From Flavobacterium lipolyticum (GTDB taxonomy: Bacteria; Bacteroidota; Bacteroidia; Flavobacteriales; Flavobacteriaceae), in contig NZ_JAJJMN010000002.1 in assembly GCF_020905335.1 (NCBI RefSeq), positions 620,001 through 684,000 of the forward strand: a DNA stretch of 64,000 bases, given 5' to 3'. Under the pieces are notes generated by a model, which saw nothing but the letters and a program-made list of their open reading frames with translations, did no database searches and was not told the origin of the DNA. The translations under genes were made by a program, and so were the position numbers. Position 1 is the first letter of the stretch. The number at the start of each line of letters is the position of its first letter. Shown here one piece after another: positions 52,780 through 62,545 of this stretch.

Positions 52780-54852
52780 ATGAAATATACGCTATTATTT
52801 TTTACCGCTTTTACTTTTGCGCAGCAAACACAATTTGTTGATTTTAAAACCGTTTCCGGACAATTGACTGTAAATGCTGTCGAAAAAACAATTTCAGGCA
52901 CAGTCGATTATCAATTTGAGATTCTGAAACCGATTGATACGATCAGGATTGATGCAAAAAATATGGCATTTTCTAATGTTCAGATAGATAACAGAGAAGC
53001 TGTTTTTATAAGTACAGATAAAGAATTGAAGATTGTCGGTAATTTCCAAAAGGGAGAAAATCATCTTACTTTTCAATACAGCGCCAAACCAAAACAAGCC
53101 CTGTATTTTGTGAATATGGACAACTCGGAAGTACAAATATGGACACAAGGACAGGGAAGGTATACCAGCAATTGGTTTCCAAGTTTTGATGATGTAAACG
53201 AAAAGGTAGTATTTCGTTTAGGAGTAACATACGATAGTGCTTATCAGGTAATTTCGAATGGTATTTTAGAGAATAAAAAAATAAACGCCAATCAAACACA
53301 GTGGCAGTATAAAATGGAGAAACCAATGAGTTCTTATCTTCTGATGCTTGCCATAGGAAAGTATGATAAAAAAGAGCTAAAGGCAAAATCCAGAATCCCG
53401 TTAGAGTATTATCTGGAAAACAAAGATGCAGATCGTTTTGAACCAACTTACCGTTACTCTAAACGTATTTTTGATTTTTTAGAGAAAGAAATAGGAGTTA
53501 AATATCCATGGGAAATCTATCGCGAAATTCCGGTTCGTGATTTTTTATATGCCGGTATGGAAAACACCACTTCAACACTTTTCGCTACCCGTTATGTAGT
53601 GGATTCCATCGGTTTTGAAGATCGAAACTATACCAATGTAGATGCACATGAATTAGCACATCATTGGTTTGGTGACCTTATTACAGCCGAAAGCAGTACG
53701 CATCACTGGCTCCAGGAAGGTTTTGCAACCTATTTTGCAGCTTTGGCCGAAAGAGAAATTTACGGTGATGATTTTTTCTACTCCAAATTGTACGACACCG
53801 CACAACAGATAAAATTTGCCTCCAGGACCGATTCTATTCCGGTTTTAAATGCAAAAGCAAGCTCTTTGACTTTTTATGAAAAAGGAGCCTGGGCATTATT
53901 TGCATTACATGAATCTATTGGCGATAAAGCATTCAAAAAAGCAATAAAGAGTTATCTTAAAAAGTATGCTTATCAAACGGTAAATACACAAAACTTCTTC
54001 GATGAAATAAAAAAAGTCTCTGACTTTGATTTGGATAAATTTCAGAAAACCTGGTTGGAATCAATCGTTTTTGATACAGCAACAGCCAATACTTTATTGA
54101 GTAAAAACAAATCGATTCAGGTTCGATTAGAAGTTGATAAATTAAAAAAGACAGCTTTAGCAGAGAAAGAAGTATTTCTAAGTAAAACTTTAGATTCAGA
54201 TATTTATTATTCTGTAAAAGAAGCTATTGTTAATCAATTAGAAAATGAAAAATACGAATCAAAGAGAGCATTATTATTGCAAGCTCTGAAAACTAATGAA
54301 CTTCAGGTTCGGCAGGCAGTTGCGGCTTCTTTGACTAAAATTCCAGAAGACTTCAGGGTGGAATATGAAAGCTTACTTGACGATAAATCATATCAAACAC
54401 AGGAAGTTGCTTTGTATTGGCTATGGAGAAACTTTCCCGAGCACCGTACCCGATATTTGGACAAATCAAAAAATTGGATTGGTTTCAACGACTACAATTT
54501 AAGAACACTATGGCTTTCATTAGCACTTTCAACACCTAATTATACAAATGATTCAGAAGTCTTAATCTCAGAGTTAATTGCTTTCTCTTCTGCAAAGTAT
54601 GAAGCTACAACCAGACAAAATGCTTTAGAAAAACTGATTGCTTTTAAGATTATCAATGATGCTGTTTTAACGAACTTAGTTTCCGCGACAACTCATCACA
54701 TGTGGCAATTTTCAAAGTTTGGAAGAGATACAATTCGACTTTTGCTAAAAAATACAGATTTGCGTGCTTCGTTTGAAAGAATTTTGACTAATTTAAACCC
54801 CGATGAACAATTTCAACTAAAACGTTTATTGGCAGAGGAGGTGAAGAAATAG
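52780..54852 (+). CDS. M1-family aminopeptidase
   Basis: The protein has 690 residues with a signal peptide (MKYTLLFFTAFTFAQ). The GxMEN exopeptidase motif is YAGMENTTSTLF, the zinc motif is H290-E-L-A-H294 in DAHELAHHWFGDL, and the second Glu is in WLQEGFATYFAALAERE. C-terminal HEAT-like helices follow (NELQVRQAVAASLTKIPEDF). It cleaves N-terminal residues from peptides in the periplasm, probably with zinc. It diverges from the Dph6-like gene. Confidence 0.93.
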   Translation: MKYTLLFFTAFTFAQQTQFVDFKTVSGQLTVNAVEKTISGTVDYQFEILKPIDTIRIDAKNMAFSNVQIDNREAVFISTDKELKIVGNFQKGENHLTFQYSAKPKQALYFVNMDNSEVQIWTQGQGRYTSNWFPSFDDVNEKVVFRLGVTYDSAYQVISNGILENKKINANQTQWQYKMEKPMSSYLLMLAIGKYDKKELKAKSRIPLEYYLENKDADRFEPTYRYSKRIFDFLEKEIGVKYPWEIYREIPVRDFLYAGMENTTSTLFATRYVVDSIGFEDRNYTNVDAHELAHHWFGDLITAESSTHHWLQEGFATYFAALAEREIYGDDFFYSKLYDTAQQIKFASRTDSIPVLNAKASSLTFYEKGAWALFALHESIGDKAFKKAIKSYLKKYAYQTVNTQNFFDEIKKVSDFDLDKFQKTWLESIVFDTATANTLLSKNKSIQVRLEVDKLKKTALAEKEVFLSKTLDSDIYYSVKEAIVNQLENEKYESKRALLLQALKTNELQVRQAVAASLTKIPEDFRVEYESLLDDKSYQTQEVALYWLWRNFPEHRTRYLDKSKNWIGFNDYNLRTLWLSLALSTPNYTNDSEVLISELIAFSSAKYEATTRQNALEKLIAFKIINDAVLTNLVSATTHHMWQFSKFGRDTIRLLLKNTDLRASFERILTNLNPDEQFQLKRLLAEEVKK

Positions 54853-54950
54853 CAATTTTTAGTAGTAATAAAAACAGATTGGAGTAATTTTTAAAAAAAT
54901 ACCATTGAATACTTTTAACTCCTAACTCAAAACCCACAACTTAAAAAAAT

Positions 54951-55850
54951 ATGAGAGCATTGGTTATTTCTGGTGGAGGAAGTAAAGGGGCATTTGCCGG
55001 CGGTGTCGCACAATATCTGATCGAAGAGAAGAATCACGAGTATGATTTGTTTATAGGTACTTCGACCGGTAGTTTACTTATACCTCATTTAGCCCTGGGA
55101 CACATTAAGAAAATTCACTCTGTTTATACCAATGTTACCATGGCCAGTATTTTTAATATTTGCCCATTTGTTGTGAAAAATAAGGACGGAGTAGACATTG
55201 TAACCATAAATCATTTTAACGTATTACGACAGTTTTTCAAGGGAAAACGTACTTTCGGTGAAAGTAAAGGTTTAAAGAGGTATATAAAGAACAATTTTTC
55301 TATATCAGATTTCAATAAACTAAAAAAGCTTGACAGTGACATTGTTATAACGGTAACTAATTTTACCAAGAATGAAGCAGAATACAAATCGGTGAAAGAT
55401 TGCACGTATGAAGAATTCTGTGAATGGTCCTGGATCTCCAGTAATTATGTTCCTTTTATGAGCCTTGTTGAGAAAAACAATTACGAATACGGGGATGGAG
55501 GCTTTGCGAGTTTAGTTCCAATCCGCGAAGCCATTAATCGCGGGGCAACAGAAATTGACGTTATCATTCTCGAAACCGAGGTAAATATGGACAAAACAGT
55601 TATCGGTAAGAATCCGTTTTCTTTAATGATCGATTTGTTTCGAATTGCTTTAGACCAGGTCGAAAAACATGATATTACCATTGGGAAGCTTCTCGCAAAC
55701 AATAAAAATGTAAAACTTAATCTGTACTACACCCCAACAAAACTAACCGATAATGCCCTTATTTTCAATCAGGAAGTCATGAAAGAGTGGTGGGAACAAG
55801 GCTATGAATATGCCCAGAATAAATCTGAAGTCATGAGTGATAACAGATAG
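54951..55850 (+). CDS. Patatin-like phospholipase
   Basis: The protein has 299 residues. The oxyanion loop is SGGGSKGAFAGG at the N-terminus, the nucleophile is S38 in GTSTGS, and the catalytic Asp is D182 in YGDGGFASL, so the Ser-Asp dyad is intact. No signal peptide is present, so action is cytosolic or at the inner membrane. It hydrolyses acyl esters of lipids. It lies 98 bases after the aminopeptidase gene on the same strand; no functional tie is evident. The four 135-bp units begin right after it. Confidence 0.9.
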   Translation: MRALVISGGGSKGAFAGGVAQYLIEEKNHEYDLFIGTSTGSLLIPHLALGHIKKIHSVYTNVTMASIFNICPFVVKNKDGVDIVTINHFNVLRQFFKGKRTFGESKGLKRYIKNNFSISDFNKLKKLDSDIVITVTNFTKNEAEYKSVKDCTYEEFCEWSWISSNYVPFMSLVEKNNYEYGDGGFASLVPIREAINRGATEIDVIILETEVNMDKTVIGKNPFSLMIDLFRIALDQVEKHDITIGKLLANNKNVKLNLYYTPTKLTDNALIFNQEVMKEWWEQGYEYAQNKSEVMSDNR

Positions 55851-55885
55851 ACTTTCTTAGACTTTCTTAGATTGTTAGATTTTTG

Positions 55886-56430
55886 GATCTTTAGATTATT
55901 GGATTGTTGGATCAATCGAAAAACACTCCTTATAAGATTTAGTTTCAAAATAGAACTAGTCCAAGCCAGTCTAATAATCTAAAGATCCAACGATCCAAAA
56001 ATCCAGACTAGAAAAGCTCCGTTACTTTGATCTTTAGATTATTGGATCAATCGAAAAACACTCCTAATAAGGTTTACTTTCAAAATAGAAGTAGTCCAAG
56101 CCAGTCTAATAATCTAAAGATCCAACAATCCAAAAATCCAGACTAGAAAAGCTCCGTTACTTAGATCTTTAGATTATTGGATCAATTGAAAAACACTCCT
56201 TATAAGGTTTAGTTTCAAAATAGAAGTAGTCCAAGCCAGTCTAATAATCTAAAGATCCAACAATCCAAAAATCCAGACTAGAAAAGCTCCGCTACTTAGA
56301 TCTTTAGATTGTTGGATCAATCGAAAAACACTCCTAATAAGGTTTAATTTCAAAATAGAAGTAGTCCAAGCCAGTCTAATAATCTAAAGATCCAACGATC
56401 CAAAAATCCAGACTAGAAAAGCTCCGCTAC
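55886..56430. repeat. Four tandem units of about 135 bp that include the 3' end of the next gene
   Basis: Units begin with GATCTTTAGATTATTGGATC at about 55886, 56029, 56164 and 56299. Each holds TCGAAAAACACTCCT, AGTAGTCCAAGCCAGTCTAA, the inverse arm TAATCTAAAGATCCAA, and ends AGACTAGAAAAGCTCCGCTA. The last 20 bases of each unit equal the 3' end of the adjacent minus-strand gene, including its stop codon (TAG). Confidence 0.8.
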
Positions 56431-56934
56431 TTCATTCTTGATATACGCCAAAGCGGCATTGCTTGGAGATTGCTTCTCCAATAAATCATTTAAAATTACT
56501 TCACGCAATTTATCAGCACTGTCTACACGATCGCTCATGGCAGTTTTGCGGATGATTTGTATGGTCGAATTTTTTGCTGTGGTAATAATCGTCCAGCATT
56601 CATCCGACATATAAATTTGTTGGGTTAAATTGTGCTCAAACTCTTGTTCGATCTGATCAATCACGAAATTCTCGTAATCGTGTTTTTCATTTGAGATTGG
56701 AGCGATACGGATCAATAATTTGGTCAGATTGATACGCTCTAAGTATAAAGTCATACGCTCGTAAGCTTGTAAGCGTATCGGTAAAGATTCTTTATGTGCT
56801 TCTTTGTTTAATAAAAAATTACGCTTTTTATCGAAATTCTTAATGTGCAGTTCAAAAAAACTGTAAGCAACAAATCCGGTAACGACAGCAGGTAAAGTGT
56901 AACTGGCTAATTCTATAATTCTTGTAAAATCCAT
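56413..56934 (-). CDS. Membrane-anchored protein of unknown function
   Basis: The protein has 173 residues with one N-terminal membrane helix (YTLPAVVTGFVAYSFFELHI) and a cytosolic, helical, charged domain (IRLQAYERMTLYLERINLTK, VIDQIEQEFEHNLTQQIYMS). I have seen this type often in flavobacterial genomes as a conserved unknown but cannot name the family. The final codons, VAELF and stop, are copied in the tandem repeats downstream. Confidence 0.7.
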   Translation of the reverse strand: MDFTRIIELASYTLPAVVTGFVAYSFFELHIKNFDKKRNFLLNKEAHKESLPIRLQAYERMTLYLERINLTKLLIRIAPISNEKHDYENFVIDQIEQEFEHNLTQQIYMSDECWTIITTAKNSTIQIIRKTAMSDRVDSADKLREVILNDLLEKQSPSNAALAYIKNEVAELF

Positions 56935-57057
56935 TGGGTTTAAATTTTTAGCAAAAATATACTTTTCGGGGAGAAATCCACTTTAAAATTATTGTAATAA
57001 CAAACTGGAAGTATACTTTTGTGATGAGATTTTAAAACTACTTCAAATACAGCCTGA

Positions 57058-57825
57058 ATGGACACCTACATTATAATTTTACTTTGTTTAGCTGCTTTTG
57101 CGGCAGGATTTATTGATGCTATAGTAGGCGGCGGCGGATTAATTCAAACACCAATGGGTTTGATTCTATTGCCAAATTTACCGGTTTCTACCGTTATAGG
57201 TACTCTGAAGTTACCCGCTTTTACCGGAACTTCTTTCGCAGCCTTTCAATACCTCAAAAAAGTTGTAATTCAATGGAAACTTTTAATCATCATGATGTGT
57301 TTAGCTGTTCCCTCTGCATTTCTGGGGTCCACGCTGCTAACCTACGTTAGCAACGATTTTATGAAACCTCTTTTATTGGTAGTATTATCACTTTTGCTGA
57401 TTTATACGTATGCCAAGAAGAATTTCGGACAACATGAAGCCAAAGATCATTCGGCCGGAATACAAATACTGTATGCCGTTGTTATCAGTGTAATTGTTGG
57501 TTTTTATGATGGTTTTATCGGTCCCGGAACCGGCAGTTTTTTCGTGGTCGCTTTCATAGCTCTTTTAGGATTTGATTTTCTTCACGCGTCCGCAAATGCC
57601 AAAATGGTAAATCTCGCTACCAACTTCGGCTCGATTTGTTTGTTTATGATAAAAGGGAAAATAATCTGGACAATCGCAATTCCAATGGCGATAAGCAACG
57701 GACTTGGTGGCTGGCTTGGCGCAAAACTCGCCATTAATAAAGGAAACGGTTTTATTCGTGTTTTCTTTTTAGTGGTCGTAATTGGTACGTTAATCCGATT
57801 TTCTTACGATGTGTTTTATAAATAG
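57058..57825 (+). CDS. TSUP-family permease (TauE/SafE)
   Basis: The protein has 255 residues with about eight membrane helices. The two half-repeats start AGFIDAIVGGGGLIQTPMGL and GFYDGFIGPGTGSFFVVAFI, the typical TauE/SafE signatures. Members move sulfite, sulfonates, sulfoacetate or other small anions; no sulfur gene is near, so the substrate stays open. It is divergent from the gene at 56413. Confidence 0.9.
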   Translation: MDTYIIILLCLAAFAAGFIDAIVGGGGLIQTPMGLILLPNLPVSTVIGTLKLPAFTGTSFAAFQYLKKVVIQWKLLIIMMCLAVPSAFLGSTLLTYVSNDFMKPLLLVVLSLLLIYTYAKKNFGQHEAKDHSAGIQILYAVVISVIVGFYDGFIGPGTGSFFVVAFIALLGFDFLHASANAKMVNLATNFGSICLFMIKGKIIWTIAIPMAISNGLGGWLGAKLAINKGNGFIRVFFLVVVIGTLIRFSYDVFYK

Positions 57826-58066
57826 GTGCTGAGTTGCTAAGATTCTAAGGGTCTAAGTTTTCAATTGGTTTTCGTTTCTAATAAATAACTATTAATAAAT
57901 TTCATACATTGTAATAAATAATTCTCTTGAAAGTTTAGATAAACATGCCCACTAAATAGGTTAGTGCCTGATAATCTATATTATTAGAAAAACAAAAAAC
58001 TTAGTACCTCAGAACCTTAGATTCTTAGTAGCTTATTAAAGCTATAATTCTTAATTTTGCATCACT

Positions 58067-60418
58067 ATGGAGAAAAATTTCATGCAAAAGTACATTGACC
58101 AGCTCAATGAAGCGCAACGACAACCTGTTTTGAAAAAAGACGGGCCAATGATTATTATTGCTGGAGCAGGTTCGGGAAAAACCCGTGTTTTAACAATTAG
58201 AATCGCCTATTTAATGGCTCAGGGTATTGATGCTTTCAATATCTTGTCGCTTACTTTTACGAATAAAGCTGCCCGCGAAATGAAGCACAGGATCTCAGAT
58301 ATTGTGGGAGCTTCTGAAGCAAAAAACCTTTGGATGGGAACTTTTCACTCGATTTTCGCGCGTATTCTTCGTGCAGAATCAGACCATTTGGGTTACCCTT
58401 CTAATTTTACGATTTATGACTCTCAGGATTCTGCCAGACTGATTTCTTCTATCATAAAAGAAATGCAGCTGGATAGAGACATTTATAAACCAAAACAGAT
58501 TTTAGGTCGTATATCAAATTACAAAAACAGTTTGATTACAGTTAAAGCCTATTTCAATAATCCTGAATTGGTTGAAGCTGATGCCATGGCAAAAAGACCT
58601 CGTTTAGGAGAGATTTATCAGCAATACGTTGAGCGCTGTTTTAAGGCCGGCGCTATGGATTTTGATGATTTGTTATTGAAAACAAATGAGTTATTGACCA
58701 GATTTCCAGAAGTTTTAGCAAAATATCAAAACCGTTTTCGTTATATTTTGGTGGATGAGTACCAGGATACGAACCACTCTCAATACCTGATCGTAAGAGC
58801 GTTATCTGATAAATTTCAGAATATTTGTGTGGTTGGAGACGACGCTCAGAGTATTTATGCTTTCCGTGGAGCGAATATCAACAATATTCTGAACTTCCAG
58901 AAAGATTACGAAGGCGTAATCATGTTTCGTTTAGAGCAAAATTACCGTTCCACCCGTAATATCGTGGAAGCAGCAAATACGGTGATGGAACATAATAAAA
59001 CCAAACTTGATAAAGTTGTTTGGACGGCAAATGATTTTGGCGCAAAAATTAAAGTCCACCGAAGTTTAACAGATGCTGAAGAGGGACGCTTTGTAGCCAG
59101 TACGATTTTTGAACAAAAGATGCAAAACCAACTGCATAATGGTTCGTTTGCCATCTTGTACCGTACCAATGCACAGTCACGTGCGATGGAGGATGCACTT
59201 CGTAAACGAGATATTCCCTATCGAATTTACGGTGGTTTATCCTTTTATCAGCGCAAAGAAATTAAAGATGTTTTGTGCTACCTTCGTTTGGTAATCAATC
59301 CGAAAGACGAAGAAGCCTTGATTCGTGTAATCAATTATCCGGCACGTGGAATTGGAGATACAACCGTCGAAAAACTTACGATTGCGGCAAATCATTACAA
59401 ACGTTCGATTTGGGAAGTAATGGTTAATATTGACAAAATCGATTTAAAATTAAATGCCGGAACAAAGAATAAAATCAGAGATTTTGTTACAATGATCCAG
59501 AGTTTTCAGGTCATCGATCAGAATCAGGATGCTTTTTATGTTACAGATCATGTCGCTAAGAAAACAGGACTTGTTCAGGAATTAAAAAAAGATGCCACGC
59601 CGGAAGGAATGGCTAAAATTCAAAATATTGAAGAGCTCTTAAACGGTTTAAAAGATTTTACTGAAGGACAAAAAGAGATTGATGGTGCAAGAGGAGCTTT
59701 GTCTGAGTTTATGGAAGATGTGGCATTGGCTACAGATTTAGATAAAGATACTTCTGATGAAGATCGTGTGGCATTAATGACGATTCACCTTGCTAAAGGG
59801 CTAGAATTCCCTCACGTTTTTGTAGTAGGAATGGAGGAAGATTTGTTCCCAAGTGCGATGAGTATGAGTACACGCAGTGAATTGGAAGAAGAACGTCGTT
59901 TATTTTACGTAGCGCTTACCCGTGCCGAACATCAGGCTTATTTGACCTATGCACAATCACGTTACCGTTGGGGAAAACTGACCGACAGCGAACCATCTCG
60001 TTTTATTGAAGAAATTGACGGGCAGTACCTGGAATATTTAACACCGGCCGAAACCAATTATCGCTATAAATCTCCAATCGACGGAGATATTTTTGGAGAT
60101 ATTGATAAGTCAAAACTACGATTGATAAAACCTGTAGGAAGTACACCGCCTAAACATGTTACAACCAATGAGCCAAAATCGGATTTGAATATTAGAAAAT
60201 TAAAACCCGTTACTGGAACCAGTCCAAACAATGGAGCCGCCAATTTGTTTGATAATAAGCTCACCATTGGAAACATAGTGATGCACGAACGTTTTGGGAA
60301 AGGTGAAATCGTCAACATGGAAGGTGTTGGTGCTGATAAAAAAGCTGAAATAAAATTTGAAGTGGGCGGAATCAAGAAATTGTTGTTAAGATTTGCTAAA
60401 TTAGATGTTGTAGGGTAA
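58067..60418 (+). CDS. pcrA: UvrD/PcrA-type DNA helicase
   Basis: The protein has 783 residues. Motifs in order: Q-motif LNEAQRQPVL, Walker A GAGSGKTRVLTIRI, TFTNKAAREMKHRI (Ia), YILVDEYQDTNHSQYLIV (II), VVGDDAQSIYAFRGANINNI (III), EQNYRSTRNIVEAAN (IV), MTIHLAKGLEFPHVFVVGME (V), EERRLFYVALTRAEHQAYLT (VI). A C-terminal Tudor-like part (IVMHERFGKGEIVNMEGVG), which in PcrA contacts RNA polymerase, is present. It works in excision repair and removal of nucleoprotein blocks. A TAATTTTG box lies at 58052-58059, very close to the ATG. Confidence 0.95.
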   Translation: MEKNFMQKYIDQLNEAQRQPVLKKDGPMIIIAGAGSGKTRVLTIRIAYLMAQGIDAFNILSLTFTNKAAREMKHRISDIVGASEAKNLWMGTFHSIFARILRAESDHLGYPSNFTIYDSQDSARLISSIIKEMQLDRDIYKPKQILGRISNYKNSLITVKAYFNNPELVEADAMAKRPRLGEIYQQYVERCFKAGAMDFDDLLLKTNELLTRFPEVLAKYQNRFRYILVDEYQDTNHSQYLIVRALSDKFQNICVVGDDAQSIYAFRGANINNILNFQKDYEGVIMFRLEQNYRSTRNIVEAANTVMEHNKTKLDKVVWTANDFGAKIKVHRSLTDAEEGRFVASTIFEQKMQNQLHNGSFAILYRTNAQSRAMEDALRKRDIPYRIYGGLSFYQRKEIKDVLCYLRLVINPKDEEALIRVINYPARGIGDTTVEKLTIAANHYKRSIWEVMVNIDKIDLKLNAGTKNKIRDFVTMIQSFQVIDQNQDAFYVTDHVAKKTGLVQELKKDATPEGMAKIQNIEELLNGLKDFTEGQKEIDGARGALSEFMEDVALATDLDKDTSDEDRVALMTIHLAKGLEFPHVFVVGMEEDLFPSAMSMSTRSELEEERRLFYVALTRAEHQAYLTYAQSRYRWGKLTDSEPSRFIEEIDGQYLEYLTPAETNYRYKSPIDGDIFGDIDKSKLRLIKPVGSTPPKHVTTNEPKSDLNIRKLKPVTGTSPNNGAANLFDNKLTIGNIVMHERFGKGEIVNMEGVGADKKAEIKFEVGGIKKLLLRFAKLDVVG

Positions 60419-60500
60419 TGAATGTTCCAGGTTTTAAGTTTCAAGTTGCTGTTCGGTAACCTGAAACCTGAAACTAATTAACTTTTAACAAAAAAATAAA

Positions 60501-61121
60501 ATGGCTGAGTTCATAAAAATATATTCGGACAAACCCAGTGAAGCTGCAATAGCCAAAGTGGTAAAAGTACTTCAGAGCGGTGGTTTGGTGATTTATCCAA
60601 CTGACACGGTTTATGGTTTAGGTTGTGATATTACCAATTCGCGTGCTTTAGAGAAAATTGCAAAAATAAAAGGCGTCAAATTAGAGAAAGCAAATTTCTC
60701 GTTCATTTGTCACGATTTAAGTAATTTATCGGACTATGTACGCCAAATTGATACATCAACGTTTAAAATTCTTAAAAGAGCATTACCAGGACCTTATACT
60801 TTTATTCTGCCTGGAAACAATAATCTTCCTAAAGAGTTTAAAAAGAAAACAACGGTAGGAATTCGTGTACCGGACAATAATATTATTCTTGAAATTGTTC
60901 GTCAGCTTGGAAATCCGGTGGTCTCAACTTCTATTCGTGATGAAGATGATGTAATTGAGTATACCACAGATCCTGAACTGATCTTTGAAAAATGGCAAAA
61001 TCTGGTTGATTTGGTTATTGATGGCGGATATGGCGATAATGTAGGGTCTACAATTATTGATTTATCAGAACACGAGCCGGTAATCGTTAGAGAAGGAAAA
61101 GGGGATGTTGGTATTTTGTAA
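60501..61121 (+). CDS. tsaC: L-threonylcarbamoyladenylate synthase
   Basis: The protein has 206 residues, the short (YrdC) form without the Sua5 C-terminal domain. GGLVIYPTDTVYGLGCDITN and the loop ALEKIAKIKG, LPGPYTFILPG and VGIRVPDNNIILEIVRQLGN are family marks. It makes threonylcarbamoyl-AMP from Thr, bicarbonate and ATP, the first step toward t6A37 in tRNAs reading ANN codons. In this version the lysine- and arginine-rich loop binding substrate reads KGVKLEKANFSFICHDLSNL, as in Bacteroidota homologues. Confidence 0.92.
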   Translation: MAEFIKIYSDKPSEAAIAKVVKVLQSGGLVIYPTDTVYGLGCDITNSRALEKIAKIKGVKLEKANFSFICHDLSNLSDYVRQIDTSTFKILKRALPGPYTFILPGNNNLPKEFKKKTTVGIRVPDNNIILEIVRQLGNPVVSTSIRDEDDVIEYTTDPELIFEKWQNLVDLVIDGGYGDNVGSTIIDLSEHEPVIVREGKGDVGIL

Positions 61122-61205
61122 ATTAAAACTTAAATTATTCTTCAAAAATTAAGATTGTAAATTAAAAATTTTGTTAGTTAGTAATATAATTCTATTACAA
61201 ATTCT

Positions 61206-62243
61206 ATGAAAAACATAATTTGCATTTCTTTTTTAATTATTTCTATAAATACTTTTGCCCAGAATATTAATGGGAAAGTTTTTAATAAAAATAAGGCACC
61301 ATTAGCAGGAGCTAGTATTTATCTTGACGGAACTACAATTGGCACTGTTGCTGATGAAAATGGAAATTTCACTTTAAATTACGACCCGAAAGCAAATAAT
61401 ATTCTAGTTATAAGCTTTATGGGGTACGAGAATGAGTATCTTGCAACTTTCGATTTAAAAAAGGAACTCAATATATATCTGACTGAAGCAAAAAACAAAC
61501 TAAATGAGGTAGTAGTAAGCAGAAAAGATTTGTTTAAAAGAGTGGATAAACTTAAGCTTTTCAGAACCCTTTTTATAGGAAAGAGACATAATGTTGTTAT
61601 TCAGAATGAAGATGATATTTACTTTAAATATGATAAAGAAAAGTTTATTCTAAGAGCTTTCTCAGACCGACCATTGATAATAGTCAATCCTGAATTAGGG
61701 TATAAAGTTGATTATCAGTTACAAAATTTTGAAGTGAAATTTATAAAACTAAGTGTGTCTCTAAAAGATGCAATACAAAATTACTATGCTGGTTTAAGTC
61801 ATTTTGTAGAAATAGACAGTTCTGTTGAAACATTAAAACGAAGAGAAGAAGCGTTTCAGGGATCGCAAATTCAGTTTTTTAGAAATCTAGCAAATAATAC
61901 CTTAGAAGAATATAATTTCGTTCTATCTAAGAGTAATAAAAAAGTTATAGCAAATAATTGTTTCAAGTTGACAAAAGATGAGTTCTCTACAAAAGTGGAA
62001 GTAATTAGCCAGCCAAGAGGATTGGAAAACGATAAATTTATTGCTTCGTATGATCTTACATTCAATAATAAAGAAAAGTCAAATATTACTTTTGAGACAA
62101 AAACGTTCTATATTTATAAGTACGGAAATAACTCCAATATTGAGAATATTATTTTTCTGGGGAAATTTGCAGAAGTAGGAGTAGGAGATATGTTACCGTT
62201 GAACTATGGAATAAAAGATGACTTGCAAGAAGTTTTAAATTAA
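61206..62243 (+). CDS. Exported protein with carboxypeptidase-regulatory-like domain
   Basis: The protein has 345 residues with a signal peptide (MKNIICISFLIISINTFAQ). Residues 20-100 form the CarboxypepD_reg-like beta domain (INGKVFNKNKAPLAGASIYL, GTVADENGNFTL, NILVISFMGYENEYL) seen at the N-terminus of TonB receptors, but no plug or barrel follows. The rest (KLNEVVVSRKDLFKRVDKLK and on) is a strand-rich domain common in such stand-alone flavobacterial proteins. Role unknown. Confidence 0.75.
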   Translation: MKNIICISFLIISINTFAQNINGKVFNKNKAPLAGASIYLDGTTIGTVADENGNFTLNYDPKANNILVISFMGYENEYLATFDLKKELNIYLTEAKNKLNEVVVSRKDLFKRVDKLKLFRTLFIGKRHNVVIQNEDDIYFKYDKEKFILRAFSDRPLIIVNPELGYKVDYQLQNFEVKFIKLSVSLKDAIQNYYAGLSHFVEIDSSVETLKRREEAFQGSQIQFFRNLANNTLEEYNFVLSKSNKKVIANNCFKLTKDEFSTKVEVISQPRGLENDKFIASYDLTFNNKEKSNITFETKTFYIYKYGNNSNIENIIFLGKFAEVGVGDMLPLNYGIKDDLQEVLN

Positions 62244-62487
62244 CAACTTAAGATAGGATATTAGAAGTGATATTGATTCAAGAACCTTAGGTTTGTGATA
62301 ATATCAATAAGTAGTTTTTTTGAAGATAGTATTAACAAACAAGGCCATTTGTAAAAAAAAACTTAAATGATATAATAATCTAAAATAATTAACTAACTTT
62401 AGGTTTGTTAAAATTTAGTTAGTTAATTTAAAGATAATGCTATTCTTGATTTATATTTAATTGGTTATTAAAAAATTAAGGATACAT

Positions 62488-62513
62488 AAAAGCAGGTCAA
62501 TTGACCTGCTTTT
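62488..62513. terminator. Bidirectional terminator palindrome
   Basis: AAAAGCAGGTCAA and TTGACCTGCTTTT form a perfect 26-base palindrome between two convergent genes, 33 bases after the stop of the OmpA-family gene on its strand. The remaining 62244-62487 spacer is AT-rich and empty. Confidence 0.8.
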
Positions 62514-62545
62514 TCTGTTTTAATAAAGTATGTAAAACGAGATTC

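Noticed and set aside
52686..52901. N-terminal extension of the Dph6-like protein
   Set aside because: It overlaps the divergent aminopeptidase gene and its promoter, and it has no family similarity; the ATG at 52685 directly precedes the PP-loop.
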